From a virus, in IMG/VR virus record IMGVR_UViG_3300034102_000945, positions 1 to 37,828 of that record: a stretch of DNA of 37,828 nt; one strand, written 5' to 3'. Each line of letters opens with the position of its first letter. Position 1 is the stretch's first letter. Below the pieces are notes generated by a model that was given only the letters and a program-made list of their open reading frames with translations, was not told the DNA's origin and did not search any database. Of this stretch, positions 5,704 through 13,107 are shown piece by piece. The translations under genes were made by a program, and so were the position numbers.

Positions 5704-6464
5704 GCGCCAAGGACATCATCGTTAAGCCAATCAGCAGGGCCGACGCCGACAAGGTCGTTACCTCCTGTCATTACTCTGGGAAAGTGGTTCCAAACTCACA
5801 GTTGCACTTCGGTGTTTTCCTAAACGGAAAATGCGGAGGGGCAATGCAGTTTGGCCCATCAATGGACAAAAGGAAGACCATGACCATCGTCCAAGACACC
5901 CATTGGAATGGGTTTCTTGAACTCAATCGGATGGCTTTTTCGGAATGGTTGCCAAGGAATAGCGAGAGCCGGGCAATCTCAGTCGCTATGCGATTGATCC
6001 GAAAACACTATCCTCACATTGACTGGGTTATCTCATTTGCCGACGCGACTCAGTGCGGTGATGGAACAATTTACAGGGCCAGCGGTTTTGTTTTAACCGG
6101 GATCAAGGAAAACAAAACAATCCTCAAGATGCCTGACGGTTCTGTTGTGGCGGACAAAACCCTGAACAATTCAAACTACATCATCAAAGGCGAAAGCGCT
6201 GGTTATTGGAAGAAAAACGGGGCTGTCCCACTTTTAGGTTTCCAACTGCGTTACATGTACTTTCTCAACCCAGAAGCCCGCAAAAGGTTGACCGTCCCAA
6301 TTATTCCGTTTACAGAAATCGAACGTCGAGGTGCTTCCATGTACCTCGGAAAGCCAAAATGCGCCGGAAGTGACACTAAGGACACGGCGGACTCCCAGTC
6401 CGCAAAGGACGGCTCGAAACCGATCCCGGCGCTCCACTCTCAACGGTCAGGACTCGAATGTTGA
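5700..6464 (+). CDS. mom-like: Mom-like DNA-modification protein (GNAT-fold family)
   Basis: Product of 254 aa. The core (residues about 8-200) has the pattern of the Mu Mom family: HYSGKVVPNSQLHFGVF at 24-40, FLELNRMAF at 72-80, NSESRAISVAMRLI at 87-100, and WVISFADATQCGDGTIYRASGF at 109-130, split here only for naming. Mu Mom converts adenines in phage DNA to N6-carbamoylmethyl-adenine, which blocks host restriction. The ATG overlaps the ParB-like stop. The gene body is visibly poorer in GC than its neighbours, which suggests separate acquisition. The last 34 residues are low-complexity, and residues about 221-246 are encoded by a tRNA-like element (6361-6436), so the tail may exist for the RNA and not for the protein. 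The stop lies inside the start region of the large terminase. I recognise the family by pattern; the chemistry here is inferred. Confidence 0.75.
   Translation: MSAKDIIVKPISRADADKVVTSCHYSGKVVPNSQLHFGVFLNGKCGGAMQFGPSMDKRKTMTIVQDTHWNGFLELNRMAFSEWLPRNSESRAISVAMRLIRKHYPHIDWVISFADATQCGDGTIYRASGFVLTGIKENKTILKMPDGSVVADKTLNNSNYIIKGESAGYWKKNGAVPLLGFQLRYMYFLNPEARKRLTVPIIPFTEIERRGASMYLGKPKCAGSDTKDTADSQSAKDGSKPIPALHSQRSGLEC
6361..6436 (+). ncRNA. tRNA-like element, glycine type (CCC), embedded in the mom-like gene
   Basis: The 76 bases fold as a cloverleaf. Acceptor: GCGCCGG (6361-6367) pairs perfectly with CCGGCGC (6426-6432), followed by T (6433, position 73) and an encoded CCA (6434-6436). D-arm: GTG (6370-6372) with CAC (6383-6385), loop containing GG. 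Anticodon arm: GCGGA (6387-6391) with TCCGC (6399-6403), loop CTCCCAG with U33, anticodon CCC and A37. T-arm: GACGG (6408-6412) with CCG-TC (6420-6425, A6423 bulged), loop CTCGAAA. G1:C72, C2:G71, U73, C35 and C36 match the main glycine identity elements of bacterial tRNA-Gly. Departures from a normal tRNA: A at position 8, C at 54, a 3-bp D-stem and the bulge. Whether it is processed or charged is unknown. Confidence 0.7.
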
Positions 6465-8278
6465 CCGACCTCCAGCGGGATCTTCTGGAGTTCCGCCGCG
6501 GCCTGTACCGGCCAACCCCGCGGCAAACGGTTGTTGATTGGGCCGAGGCAAATCTCAAACTGACCGCCCGGCAGACCGAAAACCCGGGGCCGTTCTCGAC
6601 CAGCGTCCGCCCCTACACAAGAGAGCCGTTGGAATGCTGGAAGGACTCCGGGGTCGTCGAGATGACTTTGTGCTGGGGATCCCAGACCAGCAAAACGACC
6701 ACGCTGATGGCTGGCCTTGCGTGGCTCATCGACAACGAGCCGAGCCCGGCGCTTTGGCTGATGCCCACCGAAAACCTTGCCCGGTCGTTCTCGAAATCCC
6801 GGTGGCTGCCGATGCTTGAGGATTGCCCGGCAATCGTGGCGCACTTCCCGCAGGATCGGGACAAACTCACAAACCTCGAACAGCACTTTGACCGTTCCAC
6901 GCTAACGTTTGTGGGATCCAACAGCCCGGCAAACCTCGCTTCTCGTCCCGTCCGGGTGTTGGTCGCCGACGAGGTGGACAAGTTCGCCCAGGCTACCGAG
7001 CGAGAGGCCGACGCCCTTGACTTGGCCGAGCAGCGCCTCAAGGCGTTCAGTTCGTCCAAACTGTTTCTGACATCGACACCCACCACCACCGACGGGCGCA
7101 TCTGGCAACGGTTCCTCCGCGGGGACCAGCGCCGGTTCTATCTACCCTGCCCCCATTGCAAGGCACCGATCCGATTGGAATGGAGACAGGTCAAATGGGA
7201 CGAGACCGCCAAACTTGAGGACGGCAAGTGGGACTTTGGTCGGGTCCGCGCTTCCGCCCGCTACGAATGCCAGCTTTGCAAGGGCAACATGACCGACGCG
7301 CAGAAGGTCGCCGGACTTCGCCATGGGCAATGGATCCCGGAGAACAAGGGAGCGCTACCCGGGGTGCGTTCCTACCATCTTTCGAGCCTCTACAGTCCGG
7401 ATCGGAAATGCACTTGGGGCCACCTTGCCGTGCAGTTCCTCGAAGCCAAGGAATCGCTGTTGGGCCTCCAGTCGTTCGTGAACGGTAACTTAGCCGAACC
7501 GTGGGAGAACCAAGCCGCGCCCCGGCAACGGGACGAACTCATCGTGTCGGGCACCGAGGGACTGACGGACAAGTGCGTGAAGTTCTTGACCGTTGATTGC
7601 CAAGCCTCCAGCCCTCACTTCTGGTTTGTGGTTCGAGCATGGAACGAAGACGGATCCTCCCGGGCGGTTGACGCCGGACCCCTCGACACTTGGCACGACG
7701 TGCGCGAGAAACAACGGGAACACGGGGTCGGGGACGTCCACGTCGTCATCGACTCAGGCTATGATGCCCCGACAGTTTACGCCGAATGCCTCCGGTGGGG
7801 GCGGTTCGTGGCTCGCACCGGGCGGGTGCCGCTTTGGGTCGGGTGGATGCCATCGAAAGGAATGCCCCGGAAGGGATGGCGCAACCCGAAGACCGGGGTG
7901 GACGAGCCTTTATTCCTACGAGGAATCGACCCGCGAGTGGGCGACAACGCCGGCAACCAAGGCCGTCTCGAACTCAAGCTTTTGGAGTTCGGCACCGACG
8001 TGACCAAGGACATTCTCGAACGCCTCCGCAAGGGCAAGGTCAGCACCCGGTGGGAGGTCGCCGAAAAGGTCGCCACCCCGGATTATTGGAGGCACCTCGA
8101 CTGCGAGCAAAAGGTCGCCCGCTTGTCGAGCGCCACCGGCCGAACGACGTGGACGTGGCTGCCGAGGTCATCAAAATGGCCGAATCACCTCGCCGACTGT
8201 GAAGTCATGCAGGTGGCCGCCGCGGTTTTCTTCAACCGACTCCGCATGACCGCCGCCTCATCAAACGATGCAAACTGA
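6458..8278 (+). CDS. terminase large subunit, GpA family
   Basis: Product of 606 aa, the usual length for lambda GpA-type large terminases. ATPase: variant Walker A WGSQTSKTT at 73-81, Walker B VRVLVADEVD at 166-175, and a SSSKLFLTSTPTTTDG motif III region near 200. Two CxxC pairs (C231/C234 and C271/C274) form the zinc-knuckle-like insert typical of the family. The nuclease half contains VDCQASS (D380), VIDSGYDAPTVY (D432) and a late ADCE (about 583), consistent with an RNase H-like metal site. It cuts and pumps DNA into the prohead. The ATG lies inside the end of the mom-like gene, 22 bases after the CCA of the tRNA-like element. Confidence 0.95.
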   Translation: MLTDLQRDLLEFRRGLYRPTPRQTVVDWAEANLKLTARQTENPGPFSTSVRPYTREPLECWKDSGVVEMTLCWGSQTSKTTTLMAGLAWLIDNEPSPALWLMPTENLARSFSKSRWLPMLEDCPAIVAHFPQDRDKLTNLEQHFDRSTLTFVGSNSPANLASRPVRVLVADEVDKFAQATEREADALDLAEQRLKAFSSSKLFLTSTPTTTDGRIWQRFLRGDQRRFYLPCPHCKAPIRLEWRQVKWDETAKLEDGKWDFGRVRASARYECQLCKGNMTDAQKVAGLRHGQWIPENKGALPGVRSYHLSSLYSPDRKCTWGHLAVQFLEAKESLLGLQSFVNGNLAEPWENQAAPRQRDELIVSGTEGLTDKCVKFLTVDCQASSPHFWFVVRAWNEDGSSRAVDAGPLDTWHDVREKQREHGVGDVHVVIDSGYDAPTVYAECLRWGRFVARTGRVPLWVGWMPSKGMPRKGWRNPKTGVDEPLFLRGIDPRVGDNAGNQGRLELKLLEFGTDVTKDILERLRKGKVSTRWEVAEKVATPDYWRHLDCEQKVARLSSATGRTTWTWLPRSSKWPNHLADCEVMQVAAAVFFNRLRMTAASSNDAN

Positions 8279-8453
8279 CCTGCTGACCACCAAGGAACTG
8301 GCCTCCATGCTCAAGCGGGCTCCGTCCTACGTCTACGCCATGAAGGCCCGAGGGTTCCCAATGCCAGGGGGCCGGGCGCGACTCACCGAGGCTCTGGCGT
8401 GGCTCACCCGGCACCCGCAACCAAGGGCAGAACGCCGGCACGGGCGCAAATGA
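8268..8453 (+). CDS. excisionase/MerR-like helix-turn-helix protein, 61 aa
   Basis: ATG at 8268, overlapping the end of the large-terminase gene. Residues 6-45 (LLTTKELASMLKRAPSYVY, then MKARGFPMPGGRARL and ALAWL) form a winged-helix of the excisionase/Nu1 type. Because it sits between the packaging motor and the portal, it may help recognise DNA during packaging, but a regulatory role is equally possible. The C-terminal tail is arginine-rich. Confidence 0.7.
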   Translation: MQTDLLTTKELASMLKRAPSYVYAMKARGFPMPGGRARLTEALAWLTRHPQPRAERRHGRK

Positions 8454-8569
8454 GCAAGGACGGGCCAACGCCCCGGTGGCGTCCGGTCCCGGATCGTGCG
8501 GACCTTAAATCGTGGCAGTTTCCTCAGCATTCGCCCGCGGCCTCCTGCGTCACGTCTACTCGACGGTGA
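8450..8569 (+). CDS. possible 39-aa protein between HTH and connector genes
   Basis: The ATG at 8450 overlaps the upstream stop (ATGA) and the stop at 8567-8569 overlaps a GTG at 8566 in the next gene's frame (GTGA). Both junctions match the coupling style of this genome. The peptide has no recognisable motif and overlaps the longer version of the next gene, so only one of the two arrangements may be right. Confidence 0.35.
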   Translation: MSKDGPTPRWRPVPDRADLKSWQFPQHSPAASCVTSTRR

Positions 8570-8871
8570 CCCATGGAGCCACGTTGCTGGACAAGCTCAA
8601 CAGCCTCAACAACGAGGCGGTCCACGCGCTTGAGTCGGGAAAGGTTCTCCAGCAGACCACCGGCAACGGTCGGTCGGTGACGTTTCAGGTCAACGCAAGC
8701 GAGGGCGTGACCCCTACCGAAATGTCGGAGATTTACAGCCGGCTCTTGGAGCTGTATGACGATGCCGTTGCCGCGGGGAACGTGACCGATGCCACCCGCT
8801 ACGCCTACATGATGGCCCGGTTGAAGCCGATCCGGTCCTTCCGAAACGATTTCTCGAACCTGATCCGATGA
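8512..8871 (+). CDS. small head-region protein, position of gpW-type connector
   Basis: The frame opens with GTG at 8512 just after an in-frame stop; a second GTG at 8566 (101 aa) is preferred if the 39-aa frame is real. The protein is mostly helical: THGATLLDKLNSLNNEAVHALES, then a beta-like GRSVTFQV, then a long helix MSEIYSRLLELYDDAVAAGN. In lambda-type genomes the slot between terminase and portal is taken by gpW. Similarity to gpW is by position only. Confidence 0.65.
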   Translation: MAVSSAFARGLLRHVYSTVTHGATLLDKLNSLNNEAVHALESGKVLQQTTGNGRSVTFQVNASEGVTPTEMSEIYSRLLELYDDAVAAGNVTDATRYAYMMARLKPIRSFRNDFSNLIR

Positions 8872-10304
8872 ACCTCCTCCGACGCCTCCAGGCAGCTACC
8901 CGGTTCGTCGTTGCTCCCAAGGCACGATATGAGGGGGCTCGGCATTCGACCCAGCGTTCAACGCTCCACGGTTCGGTCCAGTCGGCCGCCTACGACATCG
9001 ACCCCTACAGCCGCTACGAGTTGGTGCGTCGGTCCCGGTACTTCGAGCGCAACAACGCGTTCGTAAATCGGATCGCTGACCTTTTCGAGCAGTACACCGT
9101 AGGACAGGGGCTCGCGTTCTTCCCGTCATCGTCCAGCCCAACGTGGAACGAGGCCGCGCTCAATTACTGGCGGGACTGGCAACGGTTCGCTGACCTGTCG
9201 TCCCGGCTGTCGTTTGGATCCCTTCAGGGAATCATCGCCCGGGCGCTTTTTGTCGATGGCGAGATCTTTGTCATCCTCACCCGAGGCGAGTCCGGCAACC
9301 CTCGGATCCAGTTGGTGGAATCCCACCGAGTAAAGAACCCGCCCACCCAGGACGGCCGGACGATCATCGACGGCATCGAGGTGGACGACCGAGGCCGCCC
9401 GACCGCCTATTGGATCACCAACGAGGACGCGAAGCGAAAAGAGAGCTTCCAACGGGTCGAAGCCCAGTTCGTCGTCCACGTCTTCGAGCCTGGACGCCCT
9501 GGGCAGTACCGAGGACTCCCGGCGCTTTACCCGGTGATGAACGACCTCCACGACTTGGACGATCTCCAGATCTTCGAGATGCAAGCCGCCAAGGCAGCAT
9601 CGAAGGTGCAGAACGTCATCAAGACCAAGGAAGGCGAGGTCACCGATGACGACATCATCCGCGGGACTGTCACAGGTTCTGACGGGGTCGAGCGGGCCGA
9701 TTACTACAAAGACGTTTTCGGTGGCGAGGTCGCGGTTCTCAAACACGGGGACGAGTTCAACCAATTCAAGGTCGAGCGTCCGTCTGCGGCGACCAGCGGT
9801 TACTGGGATTACCTGACCAGCAAGGTTTGTGCTGGCATCGGAGTGCCGAAGGAAATCGTCCTCCCGACTTCGATGCAGGGGACTTCGATGCGGTCTGTCC
9901 TGGACATTGCCAACGCGTTCTTCCGCTCCAGGTCTGCCGTCATTGCTGACCACCTTCGCCGGGTGTACGAATACGTCATCGAATCTGGAATCCGCACCGA
10001 GCCGTTCATGCGCCCGGCTCCGGCTGACTGGTATCGGTCGACCTTCCGCGCTCCTAGGTCGATCAATGTGGACGTGGGTCGCAATTCCGCCGCCGCGGTG
10101 GCTGAGTTCAAGACGGGGATGCGCACCCTTCAAAGCATCTACGCCGAGACGGGCGAAGACTGGCGCGAGCAATTGCGGCAAAAGGCGGCCGAAATTGCCT
10201 ATGCACAACAGCTTGCCCAGGAGTTCAACGTCGATCGGGCCGAGATAATGACGCTCGACCCCAACGAGCTTTCGAGCAATAACGCAGCAGCAACAACCGC
10301 GTGA
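8868..10304 (+). CDS. portal protein, lambda gpB family
   Basis: Product of 478 aa, ATG overlapping the upstream stop. Family features: an early helical segment with RYELVRRSRYFERNNAFVNRI split around residues 45-66, then DLFEQYTVGQGL, a WNEAALNYWRDW helix, an ARALFVDGEIFVILTR strand region, HVFEPGRPGQYRGLP near 205, and the IGVPKEIVLP segment before the SMRSVLDIANAFFRSR helix. Length and order match lambda-type portals, which form the twelve-fold ring for DNA entry and motor docking. The stop overlaps the head-protease GTG. Confidence 0.95.
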   Translation: MNLLRRLQAATRFVVAPKARYEGARHSTQRSTLHGSVQSAAYDIDPYSRYELVRRSRYFERNNAFVNRIADLFEQYTVGQGLAFFPSSSSPTWNEAALNYWRDWQRFADLSSRLSFGSLQGIIARALFVDGEIFVILTRGESGNPRIQLVESHRVKNPPTQDGRTIIDGIEVDDRGRPTAYWITNEDAKRKESFQRVEAQFVVHVFEPGRPGQYRGLPALYPVMNDLHDLDDLQIFEMQAAKAASKVQNVIKTKEGEVTDDDIIRGTVTGSDGVERADYYKDVFGGEVAVLKHGDEFNQFKVERPSAATSGYWDYLTSKVCAGIGVPKEIVLPTSMQGTSMRSVLDIANAFFRSRSAVIADHLRRVYEYVIESGIRTEPFMRPAPADWYRSTFRAPRSINVDVGRNSAAAVAEFKTGMRTLQSIYAETGEDWREQLRQKAAEIAYAQQLAQEFNVDRAEIMTLDPNELSSNNAAATTA

Positions 10305-11653
10305 AAACCTGGTTCGACATCCAAGCCAAGGCCAACGAAGAGGCCGACATCTTCCTTTACGACGAAATCGGGGGATGGGGCGTGAACGCGAAATCGTTCA
10401 TCGACGCGGTCCGGGCTACCGGTGCAAAGCGCATCAATCTCCGCATCAATTCGCCGGGCGGCTCCGTGTTCGACGGCATCGCGATTTACAATTTCCTCCG
10501 CGGACAGGACGTCACCGTCCAGATTGACGGACTTGCCGCGTCAATTTCCTCCATCATTGCCTTGGCTGGAAAGACGGTCCGCATCGCTGGCAACGGGTTC
10601 TTCATGATCCACAACCCTTGGGGCGGTGCGATCGGTGAGGCCGACGAAATGCGCCAGACGGCTGATCTCCTGGACAAGATCCGGGACAGCCTAGTCGGCA
10701 CCTATGCCGCGAAGACCGGCAAGGATTACGACACCATCAAAAAGTGGATGGACTCCGAAACCTGGTTCTCCGCGGCCGAAGCCAAGGATGCCGGATTCGT
10801 TGACGAGGTGACCGACGAAATCGCTTTCGCCGCTTCCACCAGGTCGTTCCGAAATGCTCCCGAAGCCCTGAAGGCTGTTTCCATAACCGCGCCCCAGGCT
10901 GCCCGCCGCGCATTCGACAAAGGGGTCCGCCAGGTTGAGGACGGCAAGGGGGGCGACGGGCTTGAACCTGCCACCGTCAAGGAAGCCCGCAGCCTCAAGG
11001 CTGGCGAGGCCCCGACTGAGGCGAAGATCCGCAAAGCGTATCGTTGGTGGGCTCGCAATGAGCGGTTCCTCGACTCAGAGGCTGACAGCCCGGCTGACGT
11101 TGCCGCGAATCTGTGGGGCGGTGCTGCCGGACGTGACTGGTTCCGTGCCTTGTACGCTCAACTTGACGAGGACAACGCGTCGACCGAAACCACCGAGACT
11201 CACCAAAATAACACCAAAACCATGCAAAAACTGCTTCAGAGTCTGACCGCTGCCGGTCTGATTTCCTCCGCTGACCTGGCCGAAGACGCCATGGTTGCTG
11301 AGTTCGACACCAACTTCGCCGCCATCAAAAAGGCCAAGGACGACGCGCTGGCCGCCCTCGACGAGATCGCCAAGGCCAAGGTTGTGGCCACGGTGGATGC
11401 CGCCATCGCTGACGGCCGCATCGCTGCTGGTGTCAAAGACGCTTGGGTCGCCCAAATCCAGGCCGATGCCAAGGCCGCCGAGTTGCTGGCCGCCATTCAA
11501 GCCCCGAAGCCCGGAGCCGACCCGGTTGGTTCTCCGGCTGCCGGTGCTGGCAAATCTTCCGCCGATCTTCGCGCTGAGTTCGACCGGATCACCGATCCCA
11601 AGCAGCGCACAGCTTTCTGGTCCGTCAACAAGGCCCAGTTGCTCAAACGGTAA
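10301..11653 (+). CDS. ClpP-type head maturation protease fused to scaffold-like region
   Basis: Product of 450 aa, GTG start overlapping the portal stop. The ClpP-like domain covers residues 1-195: INSPGGSVFDG at 50-60, catalytic Ser81 in GLAASISS, His104 in MIHNPWG, and AKDAGFVDEV at 161-170. Residues about 195-300 form a second domain with GKGGDGLEPATVKEA, IRKAYRWWARNERFL and LWGGAAGRDWFR; I recall similar segments in other phage head proteases. A Thr/Asn-rich linker then leads to a helical, alanine-rich, acidic C-terminal part (308-450) that looks like a scaffold. An ATG at 11222 could start that part as a separate 143-aa product, as Nu3 is made from within lambda gene C. Confidence 0.9.
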   Translation: MKTWFDIQAKANEEADIFLYDEIGGWGVNAKSFIDAVRATGAKRINLRINSPGGSVFDGIAIYNFLRGQDVTVQIDGLAASISSIIALAGKTVRIAGNGFFMIHNPWGGAIGEADEMRQTADLLDKIRDSLVGTYAAKTGKDYDTIKKWMDSETWFSAAEAKDAGFVDEVTDEIAFAASTRSFRNAPEALKAVSITAPQAARRAFDKGVRQVEDGKGGDGLEPATVKEARSLKAGEAPTEAKIRKAYRWWARNERFLDSEADSPADVAANLWGGAAGRDWFRALYAQLDEDNASTETTETHQNNTKTMQKLLQSLTAAGLISSADLAEDAMVAEFDTNFAAIKKAKDDALAALDEIAKAKVVATVDAAIADGRIAAGVKDAWVAQIQADAKAAELLAAIQAPKPGADPVGSPAAGAGKSSADLRAEFDRITDPKQRTAFWSVNKAQLLKR

Positions 11654-11677
11654 CCTCACCAACAACCCAAACACACC

Positions 11678-12568
11678 ATGCCCAATACCCTCGACTCCGG
11701 CCTGAATGGGACGCTGATTTCCCAGGCGGGCCTCGATGCCTTCGTCGGAGCTTTCGCTCCCATGTCGGCGTTCACCACCGACTTCGACCCGGCTCCGGCC
11801 TCGAAGTCCGACACCATCCAGGTCCCCTACGTTCCGGCCGCCTCGGCTGCCGCGGACTTCTCCGGCACCTACACCCGCCAGGACTCCACGCTGAACAAGC
11901 GCACGATCACGCTGAACAAGCACAAGTTCGTGTCCTGGTATCTGTCGGACGTGGCCATCGCCAAGTCCCCGGCCGTGACGCTTGAGCGTTTCGGTATGCA
12001 GAAGGGTTTCCAGTTGGCCAAGGCCGTGTTCCAGGACGTGCTGTCCGCGGTCACCCTGGCGAACTACGGTGCCGCCGCCCACACCGGCCTGGCTGCCAAC
12101 TTCGACTACGCCGACGTCGTTGACATCAAGGACGCTTGCGACTCCGCCGAAATGCCCGAGATGCCCCGGAGCCTGGTGCTGTCGTCCAGCTACTACAACG
12201 CCCTGCTCAAGGACAGCGTGATCAAGGACGCTGGTGCGCTTGGCGCGACTGCCAACCAGACCGGCAGCCTCCCGAACCTGTCCGGCTTCATGACCTACCG
12301 GTCGAGCCTGGTTCCGGCCAATGCCCAGAACCTGGTCGGCTTCGCCGCCTACCCGTCCGCCCTGGTGACCGCGATGCGTTACCTCCAGCCCTCTGGCCGC
12401 AGCCAGGACGGCATCTACCGCCCCGTCGCTGACGAGAACACCGGTATCACCCTCGGTTACCGCGAGTTCTACGACAACGACAAGGGCGAGGTTGTCGCCG
12501 TGCTGGAGTGCTTCTACGGCTTTGCCCTGGGCGAGGCCTCTGCCCTCAAGCGCATCGTCTCCGCCTAA
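11678..12568 (+). CDS. major capsid protein
   Basis: Product of 296 aa, directly after the protease-scaffold gene. The opening SGLNGTLISQAGLDAFVGAF, the strand-rich middle (TIQVPYVPAAS, then TRQDSTLNKRTITLNKHKF) and the late GYREFYDNDKGEVVAVLECF fit phage major coat proteins with an HK97-type fold. There is no obvious N-terminal cleaved delta domain; the scaffold-like region of the upstream gene probably does that job. The coding sequence is strongly biased to C/G at third positions, as expected for a highly expressed structural gene. Confidence 0.85.
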   Translation: MPNTLDSGLNGTLISQAGLDAFVGAFAPMSAFTTDFDPAPASKSDTIQVPYVPAASAAADFSGTYTRQDSTLNKRTITLNKHKFVSWYLSDVAIAKSPAVTLERFGMQKGFQLAKAVFQDVLSAVTLANYGAAAHTGLAANFDYADVVDIKDACDSAEMPEMPRSLVLSSSYYNALLKDSVIKDAGALGATANQTGSLPNLSGFMTYRSSLVPANAQNLVGFAAYPSALVTAMRYLQPSGRSQDGIYRPVADENTGITLGYREFYDNDKGEVVAVLECFYGFALGEASALKRIVSA

Positions 12569-12573
12569 TCGCC

Positions 12574-12789
12574 ATGCGACTCGGAATCCTGATCGCAGAC
12601 GGCAAGGTCGTCCTCGGACCCGCTCCGGCCTCGAAGGTCGAAGCGGAGTTCAAGGCGACCGTGCAGGAAGGCGGCAACGGTGTGGGCGTCATCGAACTGT
12701 GGTCCGAGGACCGCGGCCGCGAGAAGCGTCACAAGTTCACCACCGAGTCGAAGCCTACTACCGTGGCTGAGAAGCCCCGGAAGAAGTAA
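12574..12789 (+). CDS. small protein after the coat gene, 71 aa
   Basis: ATG at 12574, five bases after the coat gene stop. Short, beta-like, with a lysine-rich tail (EKPRKK). It occupies the slot of lambda FI (a packaging helper), but that is positional; I see no FI motif. It could also be a capsid accessory protein. Confidence 0.65.
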   Translation: MRLGILIADGKVVLGPAPASKVEAEFKATVQEGGNGVGVIELWSEDRGREKRHKFTTESKPTTVAEKPRKK

Positions 12790-12798
12790 GCCAATCCA

Positions 12799-13107
12799 AT
12801 GAACGCGGCCGACACGGCACTCGCTAACGGATTTATCACCTTGCTGGCAACGGCAGGGGATACGGTGACCTTCCGTGGTGCGTCCGTGTCGGCCGTCGTC
12901 AATTGGATGCCGTTCGAGGAAAAAGCATTCCCGAACAGCCCAGACTTTGACCGGGAGGCCACCAGCCGCGTCGAGTTCGTCGATGGGGCGGTCTCCCCGG
13001 CTCCCCGCGTTGGTGAGATCATCACCCAGGGGACCAAATACCACCGAATCCAGTCCGTCAGGTTCAATGGCCTGGCCTGGTTGCTCGACTGCGAGGTGAC
13101 GACGTGA
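12799..13107 (+). CDS. head-tail connector/stopper candidate (FII-like position)
   Basis: Product of 102 aa, mostly predicted beta: GDTVTFRGASVSAVVNW, SRVEFVDGAVSPAPRVGEI, YHRIQSVRFNGLAWLLDCEV. The GDxVTFRG opening and length fit small phage head-tail joining proteins (lambda FII type). The next gene starts with a GTG overlapping its stop. Assignment combines pattern with position. Confidence 0.7.
   Translation: MNAADTALANGFITLLATAGDTVTFRGASVSAVVNWMPFEEKAFPNSPDFDREATSRVEFVDGAVSPAPRVGEIITQGTKYHRIQSVRFNGLAWLLDCEVTT

Noticed and set aside
9126-10208. Open minus-strand frame of 360 codons
   Set aside because: It lies wholly opposite the portal gene, has no recognisable motif and arises from C/G-ended codons on the + strand. 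The same applies to minus-strand frames at 11075-12082 and 13825-15270.
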